From CAWELS01 sp964468205 (lineage in GTDB: Bacteria; Acidobacteriota; Terriglobia; Bryobacterales; Bryobacteraceae), in the NCBI GenBank assembly GCA_964468205.1, contig CAYXVG010000014.1:57732-121731 (forward strand): DNA of 64,000 bases. Reading direction: 5' to 3'. Numbering within the stretch: the stretch's first letter is position 1; every line of letters starts with the position of its first letter. The notes under the pieces are model-generated. The model saw only the letters and a list, made by a program, of their open reading frames with translations, was not told where the DNA came from and ran no database searches. This document shows positions 17,929 to 26,591 of the stretch, in pieces. Both the position numbers and the translations under genes were made by a program.

Positions 17929-18732
17929 CTACTTCTCAGCGGTCACACGCCGGATACAGCGGAAGCCGCGGTCGTCCTCGCTCCCCTCGAGCTGGAAACA
18001 CCGGAAGAAGGGCGCCGTCTCCGTCTGCACAAGGTATCTTGGCTGGCATTGCGCCCAGGAACCTCCACGTCCGAATCCTTTATCCGGCGAACATCCCTCG
18101 CCGAGTTCCGGGTTCCACACCGTCCACTCCATCGCGTTGCCCGAAACGTCGTATAGGCCGAACCGGTTTGGAAGCTTTGTTGCTACCGGCTGGGCGCCCC
18201 AGGTGTTGGCACGGTACCAGACGTGACGGCTGTCGAACGTATTGCCCCAGTAGTAAGGACCGGCTCTGCCGGCGCGCGCCGCGTATTCCCACTCATCGCG
18301 GGCTGGAATGTCAACGCCGGCCCATTCGGCATAGGCCAACGCATCTTGCAGACTGGTCCCGACGACAGGATGGTCCGGGCCCTGCTCGAATCCGGGGAAC
18401 CGCCAGGTAATCGAACTGCCGCTCGTCTCCGCCGCCGTAAAGTATCCCGTCGCCTCGACGAACGCGGCGAACTGAGCGACCGTCACTTCGGTGCGTCCGA
18501 TCCAGAATCCTCGCCCAAACGTGCGTTCCTGCTCGGGCATCGTCTCCGCACAGCGCTCGCTTGGCTGACAACCGATCCGCAAGCTTCCCGGCGGAACCCA
18601 CACAAGCACCATACCGTCCTTAGGATTGGTCCACGAGCGCCCTGGCACGGGGGCCTCGTCGCCGGCGGGTCCCGACAGCGCGAGACCAGTAAGAATCGCC
18701 AGCACCGCCGCCGTTTCCACGATTGCTCTCAT
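17929..18732 (-). CDS. SUMF1/FGE-sulfatase-modifying-factor family protein, exported
   Basis: The ATG at 18732 overlaps the stop of the Rieske-type gene (ATGA) and gives a signal peptide (MRAIVETAAVLAILTGLALS). The 267-residue product is a SUMF1/formylglycine-generating-enzyme fold domain: WIGRTEVTVAQFAAFVEATGY, HPVVGTSLQDALAYAEWAG, IPARDEWEYAARAG, FGLYDVSGNAMEWT, and a RGFRCIRR end. The copper-binding cysteine pair of true formylglycine-generating enzyme is not evident, so this more likely belongs to the broad non-heme iron or structural branch of the family. Translational coupling to the Rieske-type protein suggests that the two act together in the periplasm. Confidence 0.8.
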   Translation of the reverse strand: MRAIVETAAVLAILTGLALSGPAGDEAPVPGRSWTNPKDGMVLVWVPPGSLRIGCQPSERCAETMPEQERTFGRGFWIGRTEVTVAQFAAFVEATGYFTAAETSGSSITWRFPGFEQGPDHPVVGTSLQDALAYAEWAGVDIPARDEWEYAARAGRAGPYYWGNTFDSRHVWYRANTWGAQPVATKLPNRFGLYDVSGNAMEWTVWNPELGEGCSPDKGFGRGGSWAQCQPRYLVQTETAPFFRCFQLEGSEDDRGFRCIRRVTAEK

Positions 18733-19187
18733 AGCGAGACTGTCAGTTTGCCGGCGCTCTCCACGCAGGGGTAGAACGCGAGGGCCTTCTGCGCCGGCCC
18801 TTTCGTGACGGCGCCATTCAGTCCGAAGGTCGAATGGCTGAAGCTGGTGCACCAGAGCGTCTCACGAGCCGGGTCATAGCCGAGCCGGCCATTGGCATGG
18901 GTGCACTTGGCCGAAAATGCCAGATACTCCCCATCGCCGGAGCGGACGAGCAGCAGCCTGACCTCGCGAGGCTCGTTCCAAATTACCGCCGCCTTGCCGG
19001 GGCGGCCGAGGACGCCCGCCGCAGCCAGATCCACCACAACGCACGAGTCTTCGAAAATCAGCGCGCCTTCCAGAACCTCCGGTGGATTGCACACGCATGC
19101 CGCAACACCACCTTCAGAGCGCGCGGCCCGGGTGGCGCAGAGGCAAGCGCCGGCTTGCAGAACCAAATCCCGCCGGGAAATGCTCAT
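18729..19187 (-). CDS. Rieske-type [2Fe-2S] protein with unusual second motif
   Basis: The ATG at 19187 is preferred over an upstream start at 19364 because it starts a Tat-like leader (MSISRRDLVLQAGACLCATRA) typical of exported Rieske proteins. In the 152-residue product the first cluster motif is C95-T-H97. The second would be C113-T-S-F-S-H118-S-T-F, which has four residues between Cys and His where the canonical motif has two; spacing between the motifs (15) is normal. The fold context (LAFSAKCTH, then ETLWCTSFSHSTFGLNG) is Rieske-like. The protein is followed with ATGA overlap by a SUMF1-family gene and is divergent from the HzsA-like gene, so it may be an electron carrier for this redox cluster. 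Confidence 0.65.
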   Translation of the reverse strand: MSISRRDLVLQAGACLCATRAARSEGGVAACVCNPPEVLEGALIFEDSCVVVDLAAAGVLGRPGKAAVIWNEPREVRLLLVRSGDGEYLAFSAKCTHANGRLGYDPARETLWCTSFSHSTFGLNGAVTKGPAQKALAFYPCVESAGKLTVSL

Positions 19188-19347
19188 CAATGATCCGCAG
19201 CTTAGCAAGGGCCATGATTTCCAGTCAACAGGCCGGAATATCGGAATGGAACGCCCCCGCAGCGCAAGTGAGTTCCCAGGCTCTCGAAGAAAGAACCGGC
19301 TGAGGAAACGCGTCGTTAACAAGACATTCGCGTATAAAATAGAAGCG

Positions 19348-22300
19348 ATGCTGCGCCTTGTCATTCTCCTGTTATTGGCGGTCCCCCTCGCGGCGCTTGA
19401 GCTCGACCAAGCAGTTCGCGTCGTCGAAGGATTTCACTTCCGCGCTGTGGGGATGGCCGTGGAAGATCTAGCGCGAAGCTTCGGCACGGAGTATCCCAGG
19501 GGCGAGGAGTATCTACGCCGCCTGCGCGAACTCGAGTCAGCGAAAGCTCCTGTCATGCGGTCCGGCGACAGCGGGCGTATCACTGAGCTGGCCGAGGATC
19601 TCGAAGCGCTTCGCTACGAGGCGCTGCTCGCGAACCCTCTGCTCGACTTCGACCAAGTGCTGTTGGTAAGGCGGGCGTGGCAGGCGCCGCCGGTGAAGCC
19701 GCCGCAGGGCAAAGGCTTCGCTCCGTCGCCGTTCTGGAGCAGCTACGGTTGGAAGCTGGCCATCCCAGTGAATCACACCAGCCTCGCGAGTGTCGAGCCG
19801 AACGGCTGGGACAATGAAATCGCAATACTCTCGCCGGTGCGCCCCGATGGGAAGCTGACCACGGTCTACAGGCCGAAAGATTCCGAGTACGTCGGCGAAA
19901 TCGACCTGCACTGGGACGCCCACCGCCTGCTCTTTTCCAGCTCTCCGGGCGGCCGCTACCGCGTTTTCGAAATGGATGTGGGCGGGAATGGCCTCCGGCA
20001 GGTCACGCCCGACGACCAGACTGACGTGGACAACTTCGACGCGTCCTACCTGCCGGACGGCAAGATCATCTTCGCGGGCAATGCCAGCTACCAGGCCGTG
20101 CCGTGCTGGAACGGCCTGCAGACAGTCTCTTGTCTCTTCTCGATCAACGCCGACGGTTCCGGCATGCGCCAGCTCACCTTCGACCAGGACGAGAACTCCC
20201 ATCCTGCCGTCTTGAACACCGGGCAGGTTGTCTATCAGCGCTGGGATTACACCAATACGCCGCACGTCTTCCCCCACCTGCTCTTCCAGATGAATCCGGA
20301 CGGCACCGGGCAGCGGGAGTTCTACGGCTCAAACTCCTACTGGCCGAACGCGATCTATTTCCCGCGGCCGATTCCCGGCGAGGCGACCAAAATTGCTGGC
20401 ATCGTTGCGGGCTACCACGGCGACCACCGCATGGGCGAGCTGTTCATCATCGACCCCGCCCGAGGCCGCTCCGGGCGCGAGGGCATGGTCGCAAAAATCA
20501 CCGGCCGTGGGCGGGATTTCGAGTCGCCCATCATGGACCACGCGACGGCCGCGAGCTGGCCCAAGTTCCTGTATCCCTGGCCCCTGAGCGACAAATACTT
20601 CCTCGTCTCCATGAAGCCCTCGCCGCAGCGGCCATTCGGCATCTACCTCGTGGACGTATTTGACAACCTGCTTCTGCTCAAGGAGATCGAGGGGCAGGCA
20701 CTGCTGGAGCCTATCCCTCTCAAGAAGACCACCAAGCCGCCCATCGTTCCGGAGAAGGTGAATCTCGCCAAGAAGGACGGCACGGTTTACCTGCACGACG
20801 TCCACGCCGGACCGGGGCTTGACGGCGTTCCGCGGGGAACGGTGAAACGCCTCCGTGTCTTCGCCTATCACTTCGGCTACCGGGGACTGGCCGGCTGGGA
20901 CAAGATCGGCATCGACGGCCCGTGGGAAGTGATGCGCATTCTTGGTACAGTGCCAGTGGAAGAGGACGGCTCGGCGATGTTCAATGCGCCGGCCAATACT
21001 CCCATCTCCGTGCAACCGCTTGACGGCAAGGGCCGGGCGCTGCAGGTGATGCGAAGCTGGTTCACCCTGATGCCGGGCGAGGTGCGCTCCTGCGTGGGTT
21101 GCCATGAGCCACAGAACACATTGCCCGCGGTGCGCTCCACCATCGCGGCCACAGGCCAAGCGGCGAAGATCCATCCCTTCTACGGTCCGGCGCGCGGCTT
21201 TGATTTCGCGCGCGACCTGCAGCGGCCTGTCCTCGACAAGTACTGCGTCGGCTGTCACAACGGAAGCCCGGGCAAGCCCGACCTGCGCGGCGAAGAGCAC
21301 TTCCCCGATTACGAAGGGAAACTCACCAACGTACCCGGTTGGTGGAACGACGTGGACCGCAATGTCTACGATGCGAAGCTGATGCGCGCCAGAAAGCGCA
21401 TCAACACCCCCATCAAGATGACCCCGGCCTATGAGGCGCTGCACCCGTACACCCGCCGCTACGGGCTCGAAGGCGACTACGTGCTGTCGAACACCGCCGA
21501 GTATCACGCCTCCACCAGCGAACTGGTGCAAATGATCGAGAAAGGCCACCACGGCGTCGAGCTCGACCGCGAGGCGTGGGAACGCATTCATACCTGGATC
21601 GATCTCAACGTACCCGGCCACGGAACCTGGAGCGACGCTCTCGACATTCCCTTCAACGGGCGCCAGCGCCGTCTCGAACTGGCCGCCTTGTACGCCGGCG
21701 GGATGCAGGACCCGGAAGAAACGCCGCCCGTCCCGGCCAAGGCGAAGCCAATAATGCCATCCCCTGAGCCCAATTGCTGCGACCCGGTCACGGTCCCGGG
21801 CTGGCCCTTTGATCTGGCCGAGGCGAGCGCCCGCCAACGGGCGGCCGGTGAACCGATCGAAAAGGTCGTCGATCTCGGTGGAGGCCAGTCGCTGAAGCTG
21901 ATGCTCATTCCAGCCGGGGAGTATGCCATGGGCGACCGCGACGGCACACCGGACGAGCAGCCGATCCACAGGGTCCGCATCGAGGAACCCTTTTGGGTGG
22001 CGGCTACCGAGATCACGAACGCCCAATTCGCCCTCTTCGATCCGGAGCATGACAGCCGCTACATCAACGTCCTGCACATGAATACCGAGGAGCGCGGCTT
22101 TCCGGTGAACAAGCCGGAACAGCCCGCCGTCCGCATGACCTGGACGCGCGCCAACGAGTTCTGCGAGTGGCTTTCCCGCAAGACGGGCCTCGTCTTCCGG
22201 CTCCCCACCGAAGAGCAGTGGGAGTGGGCCGCCCGGGCCGGCACTGACACGCCTTTCCACTACGGATTCGAGAAGACAAAGTTCGAACAGTGGGAGAACC

Positions 22301-22680
22301 TCGCCGACCGCAGCATCAAAGGCTTCTACGAAGAGGCCCTATGGCGCGTCGACAACCGCAGCCTTCGTAATGACCAGGTCGACTGGATGCTGCGCGTCAA
22401 CGCGGTGAATGACCGCCAGCAGGTGTCTGCGCCTCCAGGGACGTATCATGCCAACCCGTGGGGCCTATACGATATTCACGGCAACGTGGCCGAATGGACC
22501 CGCTCGGAATACATCTCCTACCGCGACGGATCTCCCATCGGCAGCCGCGGCCGCATGGTGGTTCGCGGCGGATCCTGGAACGATCGCCCGCACCGCGCCC
22601 GGTCCGGCTTCCGCTGGGGATATCCGAAGTGGCAGCCGGTTTACAACGTCGGCATCCGCGTCATGGCCGAGGTGAAATAG
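19348..22680 (+). CDS. HzsA-like dihaem protein fused to a SUMF1 domain
   Basis: The start at 19348 opens a signal peptide (MLRLVILLLLAVPLAALE). The 1110-residue product has three parts: a PD40/beta-propeller-like region (about 130-450; ITFAGNASY- and QMNPDGTGQREF-type repeats) resembling the hydrazine synthase alpha subunit middle domain; a segment with two c-type haem motifs, CVGCH at 582-586 and CVGCH at 633-637; and a C-terminal SUMF1/EgtB/PvdO-type domain from about 850 (MLIPAGEYAMGDRDG, RLPTEEQWEWAARAG, IHGNVAEWTRSE, VVRGGSWNDRP). It is therefore a periplasmic cytochrome with an attached domain of likely non-haem iron or binding function. The following cytochrome gene starts 3 bp after the stop. 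Substrate unknown; anammox hydrazine chemistry should not be assumed from homology alone. Confidence 0.82.
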   Translation: MLRLVILLLLAVPLAALELDQAVRVVEGFHFRAVGMAVEDLARSFGTEYPRGEEYLRRLRELESAKAPVMRSGDSGRITELAEDLEALRYEALLANPLLDFDQVLLVRRAWQAPPVKPPQGKGFAPSPFWSSYGWKLAIPVNHTSLASVEPNGWDNEIAILSPVRPDGKLTTVYRPKDSEYVGEIDLHWDAHRLLFSSSPGGRYRVFEMDVGGNGLRQVTPDDQTDVDNFDASYLPDGKIIFAGNASYQAVPCWNGLQTVSCLFSINADGSGMRQLTFDQDENSHPAVLNTGQVVYQRWDYTNTPHVFPHLLFQMNPDGTGQREFYGSNSYWPNAIYFPRPIPGEATKIAGIVAGYHGDHRMGELFIIDPARGRSGREGMVAKITGRGRDFESPIMDHATAASWPKFLYPWPLSDKYFLVSMKPSPQRPFGIYLVDVFDNLLLLKEIEGQALLEPIPLKKTTKPPIVPEKVNLAKKDGTVYLHDVHAGPGLDGVPRGTVKRLRVFAYHFGYRGLAGWDKIGIDGPWEVMRILGTVPVEEDGSAMFNAPANTPISVQPLDGKGRALQVMRSWFTLMPGEVRSCVGCHEPQNTLPAVRSTIAATGQAAKIHPFYGPARGFDFARDLQRPVLDKYCVGCHNGSPGKPDLRGEEHFPDYEGKLTNVPGWWNDVDRNVYDAKLMRARKRINTPIKMTPAYEALHPYTRRYGLEGDYVLSNTAEYHASTSELVQMIEKGHHGVELDREAWERIHTWIDLNVPGHGTWSDALDIPFNGRQRRLELAALYAGGMQDPEETPPVPAKAKPIMPSPEPNCCDPVTVPGWPFDLAEASARQRAAGEPIEKVVDLGGGQSLKLMLIPAGEYAMGDRDGTPDEQPIHRVRIEEPFWVAATEITNAQFALFDPEHDSRYINVLHMNTEERGFPVNKPEQPAVRMTWTRANEFCEWLSRKTGLVFRLPTEEQWEWAARAGTDTPFHYGFEKTKFEQWENLADRSIKGFYEEALWRVDNRSLRNDQVDWMLRVNAVNDRQQVSAPPGTYHANPWGLYDIHGNVAEWTRSEYISYRDGSPIGSRGRMVVRGGSWNDRPHRARSGFRWGYPKWQPVYNVGIRVMAEVK

Positions 22681-22683
22681 CTG

Positions 22684-24147
22684 ATGCTCGGGATCCTGCT
22701 GTGCACTTGGCTCGCCTTGTCGCCGGACGGCAGCCGCATCTCCGTTTCGTGGGAGCAAGACGGCGCGGTCTTCCACTTCGACACGCGCACCGGCCAACCA
22801 ACAGAGGGAAATAGCGCCGCGCGAAGAGTCACGCCCCGGACCGCCGTCGCCCCCGATGGTACGGAGTTGAGTGCCACCGCCCTGCCTGCACAGAACGCGA
22901 TCGCCGACCACGTCGCGGCGAAAGTCTGCTTCAACGGCTCGGGCTGTCTGCTTCTGCCCAACGGCTCCACCAATGTCCAGGGCGTCGCGATCTCCCCCGA
23001 CGGCCGCTGGGGATTCGTGATCCACATCCTGGCGCGTTACACCGTACACACTACCCAACTCGAACAGGGCTGGATTAACACCAACGCCGTTTCGATCATC
23101 GACATGCCCAGGCGGTCGCTTCATGCCACCTTCCTGCTCGACGATGTTGACAACGGGGCGGCGAATCCGTGGGCGGTCACGGTGAGCCCGGATTCCCAGA
23201 CACTCTACGTCACCACCGCCGGCACCCACGAACTTCACGTGATTAACCTTCCCGCCCTGCTCGCGCGAATCGCTTCATATGAAGGTGAACCGGCGAACCG
23301 GCTCAGTTTCCTGCTCGATATCCGCGAGCGCATCGCCCTACCCGGCAAGGGGCCGCGCGCCCTGGCCGCTGACGACGGCGGTGTTTGGGTCGCCGAATAC
23401 TTCACCCGCACCCTTGCGCACGTCACGCCGGGGGGTATTCGCCGGGCCGGCGGAAAGCCCAGGGAAATGACGCGGATCGAGCAGGGCGAAATGTGGTTCC
23501 ACGACGCGGCCCTCTGTTTCCAGCGCTGGCAGAGTTGCGCCTCTTGCCATCCCGGGGCGCGCGCCGATGGTCTCAACTGGGATCTCATGAACGACGGCAT
23601 CGGGAATCCGAAGAATACGAAGAGCCTGGTGAACTCCCATAAGCTCCCGCCCGTGATGTGGACCGGCGTTCGCCCGAGCGCCGAATACGCCGTTCGTTCC
23701 GGTATGCGTCACATACAGTTCAGCGAACCCGACGAGGAGATGGCCGGCGCCATTGACATCTATCTGAAGTCGCTTGAACCGCAGCCTGGTCCGGTGGACG
23801 ATCCCGCCGCGGCGGAACGAGGACGCAAGCTCTTCTTCAGCGCCGAAGTAGGATGCGTCGCCTGCCACCCGAAGCCTCTCTACACAGACAACCAGCTTCA
23901 CGATACCGGTACCCACGGCCGGTTCGACTTCGCACTTGACAAGGACGGGAACCGCATCCCGCAAACCAAGTTCAAGACCCCTTCGCTGCTGGAAGCGTGG
24001 CGTACGGCGCCCTACCTGCACGACGGCCGCTACTCGACTCTCCGCGAGGTAATCTCCGAAGGTAACCATGGCGACCTCCGCGGCCGCACCTCCCAGCTCA
24101 GCAGCTCCCAACTCGACGACCTCGCCGCCTTCGTTCGTTCCCTGTAG
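22684..24147 (+). CDS. Beta-propeller dihaem cytochrome c peroxidase-like protein
   Basis: The 487-residue product starts 3 bp after the HzsA-like gene. The first 250 residues have YVTN-type propeller repeats (VQGVAISPDGRWGFVIH, PWAVTVSPDSQTLYVTTAGTHELHVI). The C-terminal half has two haem-c sites, CASCH (285-289) and CVACH (391-395), with surrounding motifs of the di-haem cytochrome c peroxidase/MauG fold (WTGVRPSAEYAVRSGM, KTPSLLEAWRTAPYLHDGRYSTL). The N-terminal leader is short but hydrophobic and consistent with export. The pair probably forms a periplasmic redox unit with its upstream neighbour. Peroxidase activity itself is not demonstrated by sequence. Confidence 0.82.
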   Translation: MLGILLCTWLALSPDGSRISVSWEQDGAVFHFDTRTGQPTEGNSAARRVTPRTAVAPDGTELSATALPAQNAIADHVAAKVCFNGSGCLLLPNGSTNVQGVAISPDGRWGFVIHILARYTVHTTQLEQGWINTNAVSIIDMPRRSLHATFLLDDVDNGAANPWAVTVSPDSQTLYVTTAGTHELHVINLPALLARIASYEGEPANRLSFLLDIRERIALPGKGPRALAADDGGVWVAEYFTRTLAHVTPGGIRRAGGKPREMTRIEQGEMWFHDAALCFQRWQSCASCHPGARADGLNWDLMNDGIGNPKNTKSLVNSHKLPPVMWTGVRPSAEYAVRSGMRHIQFSEPDEEMAGAIDIYLKSLEPQPGPVDDPAAAERGRKLFFSAEVGCVACHPKPLYTDNQLHDTGTHGRFDFALDKDGNRIPQTKFKTPSLLEAWRTAPYLHDGRYSTLREVISEGNHGDLRGRTSQLSSSQLDDLAAFVRSL

Positions 24148-24185
24148 TTGCTACCCCTCTCCGCCGCGTGCGAACCTTTCTTTTT

Positions 24186-24713
24186 ATGTCCGAACCCCGC
24201 CCGCTGACCGCCGCCGAACAACAACTTATCAACCGCATCCGGCGCATCGCGTACGTGCTCTACGAGGGCAGGCAGACACCGCACCGCAGTTGCGGCATCG
24301 CCATCGCCGAGACGCTCGGCTGCGCCACCCCGGCTTATCAGTCGCTGCGCAAGGGCGGCATCACCGGCGAAGGCGAGTGCGGCGCAATCAAAGCCGGCGA
24401 ACTCGTGATCGGCGAGTATCTCGGCGATCCCGATCCCACGGGCAAGATCACTGACGAACTGCGGTCGGCGGCCGCGCTCTACCGCAAACTGTGGCTCGAG
24501 CGTTTCGACCTTGGTGAGGGCGGGCGAAAGCAGGACGGCTCGATCACGATCATCTGTAACGACCTCATTCGGCCCCTAGGCGACTTCCATGGTGCGGTGC
24601 GGCACGGCTACTGCACCAACATGGCGGCCGAGGTCTCGGCGCTGGTTTGCGAAGTGCTGTTACGCCATGGCGCGACAGTCCAAATACCCGCGCACCTGCA
24701 AGATTTCGCGTAG
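24186..24713 (+). CDS. C_GCAxxG_C_C family redox protein
   Basis: The 175-residue form starting at ATG 24186 is chosen; an in-frame GTG at 24168 would add six residues, and neither has a strong ribosome site. Cysteine-rich blocks RSCGIAIAETLGCA and GECGAIKAGELVIGE match the C_GCAxxG_C_C family, small putative redox-active or metal-binding proteins. A later CND...YCTN stretch adds further cysteines. The gene follows the dihaem cytochrome on the same strand by about 40 bp and may be cotranscribed. The function of the family is not known. Confidence 0.65.
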   Translation: MSEPRPLTAAEQQLINRIRRIAYVLYEGRQTPHRSCGIAIAETLGCATPAYQSLRKGGITGEGECGAIKAGELVIGEYLGDPDPTGKITDELRSAAALYRKLWLERFDLGEGGRKQDGSITIICNDLIRPLGDFHGAVRHGYCTNMAAEVSALVCEVLLRHGATVQIPAHLQDFA

Positions 24714-24859
24714 GGCTGTGGCGCGGGCATTCAGCTCGCGGACCGATCCTCTGACCGATCTCCGGCTGGCCTGGGCGAATTCCCCACCCATAACAAACCC
24801 GCAGCCGTTCGCTTAGCCAACTGACATTCGGAACTCGGGCCTGGCTCAGGCTTTGCAGG

Positions 24860-25372
24860 CTATTTCTTCACTCTCTTGCATGCCGCCAAAGCTCCCGCCG
24901 GATCCAGTGCCTCCTTGCCCTCCTCGATGTTCTGGATGCGGCCGTCTGAATCAATCACGAACGTGGTGCGATTCGCGATACCCCGTTCCTCCATCAAGAC
25001 GCCATAGGCCTTCGCGGTGGACCGCGATACGAAATCACTCAGCAGTGGATAGCTGACTCCAATCTTGCCTGCCCACTCCCTGAGGCTCGGAACGTTGTCC
25101 GTACTGATCAGAAGAACCTGCGCGCCCGCCTCTTCGAACTGTGCGATACCATCCTGGTACGCGGTGGCCTCGCGCGTTCAACCACCGGTGAAGGCTGCGG
25201 GAAAGAAGCCTACAACCACGCTGCTCTTGCCCAGATAGTCGGAGAGTGAGATCTCCCCGCCGGTAGTCGCGGGAAGCTTGAAGTCCGGCGCCTTGTCACC
25301 GGGCTTGAGATGAGTCGCGGCCAATCCGGATGCCAGAGCCGCGGTCAGGAACAACAGAGTAAGTCGTCGCAT
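24860..25372 (-). CDS. Selenocysteine-containing peroxiredoxin (in-frame TGA at Sec65)
   Basis: From ATG 25372, 4 bp after an AGGAGG site, the frame reads a signal peptide (MRRLTLLFLTAALASGLAA), then KPGDKAPDFKLPATTGGEISLSDYLGKS and GFFPAAFTGG before a TGA at 25180-25178. The codons after it continue a perfect peroxiredoxin: TREATAYQDGIAQFEEAGA, VLLISTDN, YPLLSDF, TTFVIDSDGRI, to a TAG at 24860. In the AhpE/BCP-type family the residue between FTGG and TRE is the peroxidatic cysteine, so TGA encodes Sec65 at the catalytic position. A bSECIS-like hairpin lies downstream (separate entry). The 170-residue protein would be exported, reducing periplasmic peroxides. A true nonsense mutation is unlikely because the catalytic codon alone is affected and the frame stays intact. 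Confidence 0.88.
25143..25162 (-). promoter_or_regulatory. Bacterial SECIS-like hairpin following the TGA codon
   Basis: Within the peroxiredoxin mRNA, GCG-UACC pairs with GGUA-U-CGC around a five-base loop AGGAU. This gives 7 base pairs with one bulged U; the loop starts 23 nt after the UGA and has a G as its second base. Those are the general features of bacterial SECIS elements (stem-loop in coding sequence 16-37 nt after UGA, G near the loop start, bulged U), read by SelB. Pairing is derived by eye, not by energy calculation. Confidence 0.7.
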
Positions 25373-25412
25373 CGAACCTCCTGCCCGAAAGTATATCGCG
25401 GGTTCCGTGTGG

Positions 25413-26591
25413 TCAGGCGATGACGACGGGCGCGCGCTGGATCTCTCCGGTGACGAACGCCTTGCCTTCCCCGGCAAAAACGTTCACTTCAGAGCGGACG
25501 CCAAACTTCGGCAGATAAACGCCCGGCTCCACCGAGAAGCACGTCCAGGGGATGACCCGCCGTTCATCGTGTGTTTCAAGGTTGTCCATATTGGCGCCCG
25601 TGCCGTGGACTTCACGGCCGATGGAGTGGCCGGTGCGGTGGATGAAGTAATCGCCGAAGCCTTGGTCGCGGATGACGGCGCGGGCCGCGTCGTCGACCTC
25701 AAAACCGTGGAGAGGCGCGCCGGCTGCCATGGCGGCCTCCACTCGCTTGACAGCGGCATCGCGCGCCCTGACGACGATATCGAAAACGTTGCGTATCTCG
25801 TCCGGTGCCTGCGCTCCGCAGTAGCCGGTCCAGGTGACGTCGTAATAGACGGAGTCCGGCTTGTCGAGGCGGGCCCAGAGGTCGATCAACAGCCAGTCGC
25901 CCGGCTGGATTTCGCGATGCTCGTCAGCGGTGGGTTCGTAGTGCGGATTGGAAGCGTTGCCGTTAACCGCGACAATGGGGCCGTGGTCGGTGACCATGCC
26001 CGCCTGACGGAACGATGTGAGAATGAATTGCTTGATGTGCCACTCGTCGACGCGCACACCGCGGCGATGCCGGTCTGCGACTTTCTCGAAAGCGGCACGG
26101 CGAATCTCGTCCACGCGGCGGCCGGCTTCGAGGTGACTCTCTAACTGCTCCTGATTCCAGCGGGCCTCGAAGTGCTGCACCAGGTTGGCGGAAGTGGAGA
26201 CCTCGACGCCCAGACCCCGCACGAGTTCCACGGTTCCCGCATCCACCATGGCGACATAGGGCACGGCGCAGCGTGGCGAGTACTGCATCGCGACCTTTGC
26301 GCTGCCGTCGAGCAGCGTCCGCAGCCCGTCCGCCTGCTCGCTCCAGCTCGCATAGAGAATCTTCTCACCCGGCAGGCTGTCGAGCATCCCGGGCTCGATT
26401 CGGTGAACCAGCCCTCGCGGCCCCCCCTTGGCCGGGATGAAGTAATACCACCGCCTTGTCGGTGTCCGCGGCGGCTCAAAACCGAGCACGCGGTAAGCGA
26501 GCGGGTCCCGCAGGTGATGATCGAAAAATAACCAGCCGTCGACACGCTCCTCACGGAGCGCCGCTTGAATCTCGTTGATGTCTATCTTCAT
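25413..26591 (-). CDS. M24-family metallopeptidase (Xaa-Pro aminopeptidase-like)
   Basis: The 392-residue product, starting in an ATGA overlap with the POT transporter gene, has the pita-bread fold of M24 peptidases. Metal ligands appear in order: D in LIDLWARLDKPDSVYYDVTWTG (two Asp), H in HRTGHSIGREVHG, and E in FSVEPGVYLP and GVRSEVNVF. The N-terminal half (1 to about 150) is the non-catalytic domain typical of Xaa-Pro aminopeptidases. Family members remove N-terminal residues before proline using two Mn or Zn ions. Adjacent to a peptide transporter gene, the pair suggests uptake and cytoplasmic breakdown of small proline-containing peptides. No signal peptide is seen. Confidence 0.85.
   Translation of the reverse strand: MKIDINEIQAALREERVDGWLFFDHHLRDPLAYRVLGFEPPRTPTRRWYYFIPAKGGPRGLVHRIEPGMLDSLPGEKILYASWSEQADGLRTLLDGSAKVAMQYSPRCAVPYVAMVDAGTVELVRGLGVEVSTSANLVQHFEARWNQEQLESHLEAGRRVDEIRRAAFEKVADRHRRGVRVDEWHIKQFILTSFRQAGMVTDHGPIVAVNGNASNPHYEPTADEHREIQPGDWLLIDLWARLDKPDSVYYDVTWTGYCGAQAPDEIRNVFDIVVRARDAAVKRVEAAMAAGAPLHGFEVDDAARAVIRDQGFGDYFIHRTGHSIGREVHGTGANMDNLETHDERRVIPWTCFSVEPGVYLPKFGVRSEVNVFAGEGKAFVTGEIQRAPVVIA

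Noticed and set aside
25178..25180. TGA in the peroxiredoxin as a pseudogene-causing nonsense mutation
   Set aside because: The stop falls precisely at the catalytic codon, the downstream frame is intact and fully conserved, and a SECIS-like hairpin follows; recoding is the better explanation.
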